Below the pieces are notes generated by a model, which saw only the letters and a program-made list of their open reading frames with translations, was not told the origin of the DNA and searched no databases. A stretch of DNA of 64,000 nucleotides from NCBI GenBank assembly GCA_963667875.2, contig CAXXGC010000003.1, forward strand, positions 186,001-250,000, read 5' to 3'. This stretch comes from JAEXOD01 sp963667875. Lineage in GTDB: Bacteria > Bacteroidota > Ignavibacteria > Ignavibacteriales > Melioribacteraceae. This document shows positions 57,713 to 64,000 of this stretch, one piece after another. The translations under genes were made by a program, and so were the position numbers. Each line of letters opens with the position of its first letter. Position 1 is the stretch's first letter.

Positions 57713-59239
57713 ATGAAAAAGATAATATTTCCATTATTCTATTTCATTTTTGTCACAATTTTTGTTAATGCTCAAAATGTGAAGTCAAATTTAAATTATC
57801 CCAATAAACAAAAAAATTATTTTAATAATCCTAATTCTAATGAAATATTAAAAATAACGAATAATACTAAATTCCGAAAATCACAAAATAATGACTCGAA
57901 AACAATTTTATATAAGCCCATAAAGATTATTGTGGATGATAGTAGGCACTACTCTTTTACTTATGATGAGTTAGGAAATAAACTCACTGAATTATGTGAT
58001 TATAATGGTACTGTAAATTTAAGCAAAAATACCTATACTTATGATTCTAAAGGTAATATGTTAACAAACTTATATGAAATCTGGGAAAATGAAGACTGGG
58101 TTAGTGATTCGCGTTGGACATATACATACGATAATAATGGCAATATTATAAAAGAAATGATGGAACTTTTGAGCAATAGTGTTTGGAGCATTTACACTTC
58201 CTCAACATATTCGTATGATTCGGAAGGACGTCTAATAATGAGATTAGATGTGGAATCATATTCAACAATAATGCGACATATTTACACATATAATGAGCAA
58301 GGCAATCTTATTGATGAGTTGACGGAAGTAGATAGAGATAATGCCTGGGGTAATTTTAGCCATCAATTCTTTTCTTATGATATTCAAGGGAATATGTTAA
58401 CGGATTATAATATTTATTGGTCAACATATTTTAATGCTTGGATGCCTGGATGGAGTTATGTATATACTTATAACGAAAATGGAAAAATTTTAACAAGCTT
58501 AGATAATTCCATACATTTTATGAAAACATATACTTATGATAATTTTGCTAATTTAGTAATGCTTTCATATGGATGGGTGTCGGATAGTGGTTATGTGTTT
58601 GATAGTAAAGTTATTTACACCTATGACTCTCTTGGAAACCGATTGACAGAATTGGTCGAAGGTAATTCTCTTATTACTTATACATATGATACGCAAGGAA
58701 ATCTATTGACTAGAAGATATGCTTATTGGAATGAAGCATGGTTAGGTTTTTTGGATCAAGAGCTTTTAACATATACTTATGATGAAAATGGGAATGGTAT
58801 AACTGTTAATAATCTATTATGGTACAATGAAGAATGGGTTCCGTTAACGGCAGATTTAAGTCTTCCTTATAATTGTAATGACACTATAAAGTATTTTGCA
58901 TCAAGTATTTCTGCACAATATGCAAGTTTTACTAAAATCAATGATGAATTAGAAAATATAAACTCGTTTACTCTTGACCAAAACTATCCAAATCCCTTTA
59001 ATCCAAGTACAACAATTAAGTATTCAATTGCTGAAGTTACTAATGTTAAATTAACAATATATGATATACTTGGCAGGGAAGTAATAACATTAATTAACTC
59101 CGAATTACATCCGGGAGCATACTCAATGATTTGGAATGCTACTGATAAGTTTGGTAAAAAAGTTACCAGCGGAATTTATTTCTATTCGTTGGAAGCGGGT
59201 AAATTTACTAAAACAAACAAGATGTTGTTGATTAAGTAA
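57713..59239 (+). CDS. T9SS-secreted YD-repeat protein, copy A
   Basis: A 508-residue protein with a near-perfect ribosome-binding site (AAAGGAGG) and a signal peptide ending VNAQN. Residues about 75-400 hold roughly nine YD-type repeats (YTYDxxGNxLT) spaced by tryptophan-rich linkers such as ENEDWVSDSRW. Residues about 425-508 are the T9SS tail. YD repeats form beta-hairpin wrapped shells in RHS/Teneurin proteins, but these are far shorter, and there is no RHS core end motif or toxin domain. A surface-binding or structural role is likely. It is a near copy of the next gene. Confidence 0.83.
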   Translation: MKKIIFPLFYFIFVTIFVNAQNVKSNLNYPNKQKNYFNNPNSNEILKITNNTKFRKSQNNDSKTILYKPIKIIVDDSRHYSFTYDELGNKLTELCDYNGTVNLSKNTYTYDSKGNMLTNLYEIWENEDWVSDSRWTYTYDNNGNIIKEMMELLSNSVWSIYTSSTYSYDSEGRLIMRLDVESYSTIMRHIYTYNEQGNLIDELTEVDRDNAWGNFSHQFFSYDIQGNMLTDYNIYWSTYFNAWMPGWSYVYTYNENGKILTSLDNSIHFMKTYTYDNFANLVMLSYGWVSDSGYVFDSKVIYTYDSLGNRLTELVEGNSLITYTYDTQGNLLTRRYAYWNEAWLGFLDQELLTYTYDENGNGITVNNLLWYNEEWVPLTADLSLPYNCNDTIKYFASSISAQYASFTKINDELENINSFTLDQNYPNPFNPSTTIKYSIAEVTNVKLTIYDILGREVITLINSELHPGAYSMIWNATDKFGKKVTSGIYFYSLEAGKFTKTNKMLLIK

Positions 59240-59276
59240 AGAGCAATTCTAAATTTTGAATTTTTAATTTTCAATT

Positions 59277-59314
59277 AAAAACCGTAGTTAAATAAAATTA
59301 GCTGCGGTTTTTCA
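59277..59314 (+). terminator. Terminator after YD-repeat copy A
   Basis: Duplicate of the 57441-57475 hairpin (CCGTAGTTA / TAGCTGCGG with T run), 38 bases after the stop. Confidence 0.85.
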
Positions 59315-59551
59315 TTTTAAATAATGGACATTTTATGTTTGTTTTGTGCAAAATTATTGTCTTCATCTTTTTTTTAAATTGTTGAATTGTGATACAAATC
59401 ATGTATAAACTAATAGCGCAATAAATATCTTTGAAAGTTTGAAAATTTTATATAATATTAAATAACAATATTTTAAAAATTTAAAGTTTAATATTATTCT
59501 TTGGGTTAATTGTATTTGATAATTATTCCAAAAAGCTAAAGGAGGTTCTAT

Positions 59552-61078
59552 ATGAAAAAGATAATATTTCCATTATTCTATTTCATTTTTGTCACAATTT
59601 TTGTTAATGCTCAAAATGTAAAGTCAAATTTAAATTATCCCAATAAACAAAATAATTATTTTAATAATCCTAATTCTAATGAAATATTAAAAATAACGAA
59701 TAATACTAAATTCCGAAAATCACAAAATAATGACTCGAAAACAATTTTATATAAGCCCATAAAGATTATTGTGGATGATAGTAGTAGGCACTACTCTTTT
59801 ACTTATGATGAGTTAGGAAATAAACTCACTGCATTATGTGATTATAATGGTACTGTAAATTTAAGCAAAAATACCTATACTTATGATTCTAAAGGTAATA
59901 TGTTAACAAACATATATGAACTCTGGGAAAATGAGCTATGGGTTATTGATTCGCGTTGGACATATACATACGATAATAATAGCAATATTTTAAAAGAAAC
60001 ATATGAGATTTTTAGAAATGATGTTTGGAGCATTTACACATCCTCAACATATTCGTATGATTCGGAAGGACATCTAACAATGAGATTAGATGAGGAATTA
60101 AATCAATCCACAATGCGATATATTTACACGTATAATGAGCAAGGAAAACTTATTGATAAGTTAATAGAACAATGGAGAGATTATGCCTGGGCTAATTTTA
60201 GCCATAATATCTTTTCTTTTGACATTCAAGGGAATATATTAACGGATTATTGTACTTATTGGTCAACATATTTTAATGATTGGAGTCTTGGATGGAGTTA
60301 TGTATATACTTATAACGAAAATGGAAAAATTTTAACAAGCTTAGATAATTTGAGCCATTCGTTGAAAACGTATACTTATGATAATATTGGTAATTTAGTA
60401 ATGATTACATATGAAAAGTGGTTGAATGGTGCTTATGTGTTTGATTATCAAGTTACTTACACCTACGACTCTTTTGGAAACCAATTAACAGAATTGAGCG
60501 GTAATACCCTTATTACTTATACATATGATGTACAAGGAAATTTATTGACCAGAAGAATTGCTTATTGGAATCCAGCATGGTTAAGTTTTTTAGATCGTGA
60601 GCTTTTATCATATACTTATGATGAAAATGGAAATGGTATAAATGTTAATAATTTTGAATGGGCTTATGACTCATGGATCCAAAAATGGGGAGATTTAAGT
60701 CTTTCTTATAATAATAATGACACTATAAAGTATTATGCTGCAAATATTTCTGTACAATATACAAGTTTTACAGAAATCAAAGATGATTTAATAAATATAA
60801 ACTCGTTTACACTTGACCAAAACTATCCAAATCCCTTTAACCCAAGTACAATAATTAAGTATTCAATTGCCGAAGTTACTAATGTTAAATTAACAATATA
60901 TGATATACTTGGCAGGGAAGTAATAACATTAATTAACTCCGAATTACATCCGGGAGCATACTCAATGATTTGGAATGCTACTGATAAGTTTGGTAAAAAA
61001 GTTACCAGCGGAATTTATTTCTATACGTTGGAAGCAGGTAAATTTACTAAAACAAACAAGATGTTGTTGATTAAATAG
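59552..61078 (+). CDS. T9SS-secreted YD-repeat protein, copy B
   Basis: A 508-residue tandem duplicate of copy A with the same AAAGGAGG site and N-terminus. Divergence is concentrated in the repeat linkers (for example around residues 100-230 and 280-300), while the first 75 residues and the T9SS tail are almost identical. Repeats at about 75-400 show YTYD/GN signatures; some are degenerate (FSFDIQGN). The pattern of conserved ends and a variable middle suggests diversification of the exposed part. No terminator is seen before the next gene, 64 bases on. Confidence 0.83.
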   Translation: MKKIIFPLFYFIFVTIFVNAQNVKSNLNYPNKQNNYFNNPNSNEILKITNNTKFRKSQNNDSKTILYKPIKIIVDDSSRHYSFTYDELGNKLTALCDYNGTVNLSKNTYTYDSKGNMLTNIYELWENELWVIDSRWTYTYDNNSNILKETYEIFRNDVWSIYTSSTYSYDSEGHLTMRLDEELNQSTMRYIYTYNEQGKLIDKLIEQWRDYAWANFSHNIFSFDIQGNILTDYCTYWSTYFNDWSLGWSYVYTYNENGKILTSLDNLSHSLKTYTYDNIGNLVMITYEKWLNGAYVFDYQVTYTYDSFGNQLTELSGNTLITYTYDVQGNLLTRRIAYWNPAWLSFLDRELLSYTYDENGNGINVNNFEWAYDSWIQKWGDLSLSYNNNDTIKYYAANISVQYTSFTEIKDDLININSFTLDQNYPNPFNPSTIIKYSIAEVTNVKLTIYDILGREVITLINSELHPGAYSMIWNATDKFGKKVTSGIYFYTLEAGKFTKTNKMLLIK

Positions 61079-61142
61079 TATCAAATGACCAGAGGAGCAG
61101 TTAAGTTATTAAAATCTAAAATTGCAAAAAGAGGAATATAGC

Positions 61143-62879
61143 ATGAAAAGGACAGCACTAATTTTAATTAGTTTTTTATTATTTTCAAATTTTTTAGATG
61201 CACAAAATAATTCGAATAAATTTAATTTAATTAAAAAATTACAAAGTGATTTAATTGCTAAAGGTAGAATAAATGATCTTAACAAAGAGGCAAAAAAAAT
61301 AATTAATCAGGGTTTGCATAAATTAAATAACAAAAATACAGATGATGTTCTATATAAACCGATTTCGGTATTAGTTAACGGTAATGAACGTTACACTTAC
61401 ACATATGATGTACAAGGAAAAATACAATCCAGATTATGCGAAAATAATGAAACGGGAGATTGGACTAATGTTGAGCGTATAACATATACTTATAATTCTC
61501 AGGGAGATTTATTAACTAATTTATATGAAAATTGGAATGGATATTGGGAGTTAAAAAACCGGACTGCATATATATACGACTTACAGGGCAATCTGCTAGA
61601 GGAAAATAGCCAATATTATGATTTTGGTTTTTGGGTTACTAAATTTCAAAAAGCTTATACATATGACATTTCCGGAAATAAATTGTCATATCTTGCTAAA
61701 TATTGGTCCGATTATTTCCATTCGTGGATAACTTCGGAAAGTTTTGTTTATACTTATGATGAACTAGGCAATTTGCTGACAGAAGAAAATAAAATTCAAT
61801 GTACACTAACTTCTTATACTTATAATGCAATGGGGCAAATACTAACAATAACTGAAGCCAATTTGCAAAATGAAGTATGGATTCAAAAAAATCAATATAC
61901 TTATACTTATAATTCAATGGGACAAATAGTATTAATAATATTGGCCAATTGGCAAAATGGAGTATGGGTTCAAAACGATCAAACAATTTATGCTTTTGAT
62001 GATAATGGAAATTTGTTGACCGAAACAACCGGAACTCATTATAAAAAATGTACATACGATGAACAGGGAAATTTGCTTACTAAATTAAATGCATATTGGA
62101 ATAACGCTTGGTTAAGTTATTTAAATGAAAATCTTACTACTTATACATACGATACGCAGGGTAATAGATTAACGGAAATACGCGAAGTTTGGGATGTAAA
62201 TACAAATACCTTGATAAATAATTTCGCAACTTGTATTACATACACTTATGATCAGCAAGGTAATATGTTGACAAAAATAAAAGGAATTTGGAATGAGGCT
62301 TGGCTAAGTTTTTTAACAAATGAACAAACAACTTATACATATGATTTATATGGCAATATGTTGAGTGAATTATTTGAGATATCTTATGACTTTACTAACA
62401 TTGCTCAAAAAATATTTACTACTTATACTTATGATGATTATGGAAATGGGGCAAGTGCTGAATCTGCAACATGGAATCATGGAGTATGGACGCAGGGTGG
62501 TAAAGAAATTCCCCTTTTTTATAATAATAAAAAAGATAGCATTTTTTTCCCAGCTTCAAGTATATCTGCCCAGTATACAACCTTTACAGGTGTAGCTAAA
62601 GAACCTGCAAATGTTAACTCATTTATTCTTTACCAAAATTATCCAAATCCTTTTAACCCAAGTACAACAATTTCATTTACTTTGCCAAAGAAGGAATTTG
62701 TAAAACTTATAATATATGATATATTGGGAAAAGAAATTATTACCTTGATAAATGAAGAGCTTCCGTCAGGAAGTCATCAAATAGTCTGGAATCCAAAAAA
62801 GTTATCGAGTGGTATTTATTTTTATCGGTTGCAATCCGGTAAATATAGTGAAACACGTAAAATGAATCTCTTAAAATAA
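61143..62879 (+). CDS. T9SS-secreted YD-repeat protein, larger paralog
   Basis: The ATG at 61143 is used (AGAGGAA upstream; an in-frame TTG at 61122 would precede the signal peptide). 578 residues: signal peptide 1-22 (LLFSNFLDAQN), about eleven YD repeats at about 80-470 (YTYDVQGK, YTYNSQGDLLT, YTYDEQGNLLT and others) with WxxxxW linkers, and a T9SS tail at about 490-578 that differs from those of the two preceding genes (FTLPKKEFVKLIIYDILGKE). It is probably co-transcribed with copy B. Function is unknown. Confidence 0.83.
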   Translation: MKRTALILISFLLFSNFLDAQNNSNKFNLIKKLQSDLIAKGRINDLNKEAKKIINQGLHKLNNKNTDDVLYKPISVLVNGNERYTYTYDVQGKIQSRLCENNETGDWTNVERITYTYNSQGDLLTNLYENWNGYWELKNRTAYIYDLQGNLLEENSQYYDFGFWVTKFQKAYTYDISGNKLSYLAKYWSDYFHSWITSESFVYTYDELGNLLTEENKIQCTLTSYTYNAMGQILTITEANLQNEVWIQKNQYTYTYNSMGQIVLIILANWQNGVWVQNDQTIYAFDDNGNLLTETTGTHYKKCTYDEQGNLLTKLNAYWNNAWLSYLNENLTTYTYDTQGNRLTEIREVWDVNTNTLINNFATCITYTYDQQGNMLTKIKGIWNEAWLSFLTNEQTTYTYDLYGNMLSELFEISYDFTNIAQKIFTTYTYDDYGNGASAESATWNHGVWTQGGKEIPLFYNNKKDSIFFPASSISAQYTTFTGVAKEPANVNSFILYQNYPNPFNPSTTISFTLPKKEFVKLIIYDILGKEIITLINEELPSGSHQIVWNPKKLSSGIYFYRLQSGKYSETRKMNLLK

Positions 62880-63024
62880 ATTTATTTTACAATGAAAATT
62901 ATTAATTTGTTCTAACTCACAAGTAATACATATTGAAATGAAAAAGTGATATATAGCACAAATATTACATATTAAATACAGTATCTTAGTCATGTTGTTA
63001 ATTTTTTTTATTGGAGAGAAAAAT

Positions 63025-64000
63025 ATGAAACTTAAATTAATATTTATTTTATTGAACCTTGTGGCAATTAGTTTGTTTGCTCAAGATTTTTTACCAGGTG
63101 TAGCTCAAAGCGAATTTGACTTAGTTCAAAGACTGAATGGTTATACTAAATATAAAGATTCGCCTACTTTTTATAGACCTTCCAACGCTACTTTATTCAA
63201 TTGGAACGATCCTGATATAAATATATATTATACTTATGATCTACAAGGTGTTTTACAATCAGAAGAAATCCAATATCCATATAACAGCAAACAAAAAGTA
63301 ACTTATTCATATAAAGAAAATTTATTGTCGTATAAAACTCTTGATTCTTTAAAAAATAATCAATGGCAGAGCATTAAACAATATTTTTATACCTATAATA
63401 GTGAAGGTAATTTATCTTACATTTTAACTCAAAGGTGGGATGATTCATGCTGGATTAATACTAACCAAGATATTTATACTTATACAAATCAAAATCTTTT
63501 AGATAAACATACCACAACCAAGTGGGTAAATAACGAATGGCTGAATATTGATTGTTATACATATATTTATGATAATAATAATTTATTGGTATCATTATAT
63601 TATACTATTTGGGAAAACAATAATTGGGTTAACCAAACTCGTTATCGTTATCAATATAATTCGCATAAATTAGTTGCTGTTTATTATTCTGATTATTATA
63701 GCGGAAACAATTGGAATCAATCAGCCAGATTTATTGGTTCATTCGATTCAAATAATAATGTTACGTCATATGTTGATATTAGTTATAACATAATATCCGG
63801 TAGAGAGGAAGAACATGAACGGTATACTTATACGTACGATTTGCAAAATAATTGCATAAGCGTTTATCATTCTCGTACAACGTATGGTGTTATGCATTTT
63901 GCTTTAACACTTCCGGCAAGTGGAATTGTAAAAGTTTATTTTAACAATCGAACTAATTTTATTGAATATGATAGTCCGAAAGTTACAATACAGTATATAA
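63025..64000 (+). CDS. Secreted YD-repeat-like protein, 3' end outside window
   Basis: The frame is open from the ATG at 63025 (GGAGAG upstream) to the window end, 325 codons. A signal peptide (LNLVAISLFAQ) is followed by degenerate YD-type units: YYTYDLQGVLQS, YFYTYNSEGNLSY, DIYTYTNQNLL, TYIYDNNNLLVS and YTYTYDLQNN, again with paired tryptophans (WDDSCW, WENNNW). It is the fourth member of the array; a T9SS tail is expected beyond the window. The spacer 62880-63024 has no clear terminator. Confidence 0.8.
   Translation, partial: MKLKLIFILLNLVAISLFAQDFLPGVAQSEFDLVQRLNGYTKYKDSPTFYRPSNATLFNWNDPDINIYYTYDLQGVLQSEEIQYPYNSKQKVTYSYKENLLSYKTLDSLKNNQWQSIKQYFYTYNSEGNLSYILTQRWDDSCWINTNQDIYTYTNQNLLDKHTTTKWVNNEWLNIDCYTYIYDNNNLLVSLYYTIWENNNWVNQTRYRYQYNSHKLVAVYYSDYYSGNNWNQSARFIGSFDSNNNVTSYVDISYNIISGREEEHERYTYTYDLQNNCISVYHSRTTYGVMHFALTLPASGIVKVYFNNRTNFIEYDSPKVTIQYI

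Larger units (their letters stand above)
57175..59551. repeat. Tandem segmental duplication, about 1.84-kb unit
   Basis: The sequence from the sorting-domain code at 57175 through the terminator and spacer to 57712 is repeated almost base for base at 59013-59551. The adjacent YD-repeat genes are near copies as well (ATG to ATG distance 1839 bases). The duplication therefore spans one sorting domain, one spacer and one gene, and could have arisen by unequal exchange between sorting-domain cassettes. Confidence 0.8.

Noticed and set aside
57713..62879. RHS/polymorphic toxin interpretation of YD-repeat genes
   Set aside because: The proteins are too short, lack the RHS core end motif and end in a T9SS tail; no immunity gene follows.

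Overview
This 64-kb window is AT-rich bacterial DNA. It most likely comes from the Ignavibacteria side of the Bacteroidota/Chlorobi (FCB) group. The main evidence is at least ten secreted proteins that end in a type IX secretion (T9SS) sorting domain with the NYPNPFNPST signature. A bacillithiol deacetylase gene and a DUF6029-type outer-membrane barrel fit the same group. Several promoters look like ordinary TTGACA-17-TATATT sites rather than the Bacteroidetes -33/-7 type. The assignment is an inference; there is no rRNA gene here, and no T9SS machinery gene was found.

Layout. 0-4.3 kb: tandem erythromycin-esterase-like genes, a lipoprotein and a small unknown. 4.4-6.6 kb: an IS200-type Y1 transposase beside hairpin repeats, one of which is split by a complete IS1202/ISNCY-type insertion sequence with a 17-bp target duplication. 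6.6-10.0 kb: an operon of histidine kinase, HDOD protein and a small unknown. 10.2-14.4 kb: a MacAB-like efflux operon with its terminator and a good promoter. 14.8-20.3 kb: a small alpha/beta protein; an envelope operon (Omp28-like lipoprotein, T9SS protein, TlpA-like oxidoreductase, barrel protein); a SPOR protein; and a lipoprotein. 20.4-23.3 kb: hairpin-rich spacer, a CheY-like regulator and a DnaE-type polymerase lacking its N-terminal half.

23.3-41.1 kb: two paralogous T9SS-exported beta-helix proteins are bounded by long composite intergenic repeats full of mini-hairpins. Between them lie an orphan winged-helix family gene, a MocR-PhzF-GNAT-RarD operon, a cstA gene and a frameshifted secreted TIM-barrel-like protein. 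41.1-46.6 kb: a histidine kinase translationally coupled to a cell-wall amidase, a second cstA, and a frameshifted bshB1.

46.9-64 kb: a run of large surface proteins. Three paralogs of about 1,100 residues each carry a Gram-positive-type thioester adhesin domain, an Ig-like domain, a DUF11 domain interrupted by a choice-of-anchor A domain, an Asp-box beta-propeller and a T9SS tail. The first two have sigma-54-type promoters with identical geometry. They are followed by four YD-repeat proteins, two of them a recent tandem duplication of about 1.84 kb that includes the sorting-domain cassette. This T9SS-exported thioester adhesin array is the most unusual content of the window.

Five places carry single-base insertions in homopolymers (34474-34482, 46164-46170 and three within 48047-48142). 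Each breaks an otherwise intact gene. Sequencing or assembly error is the simplest explanation, although phase variation is not excluded.
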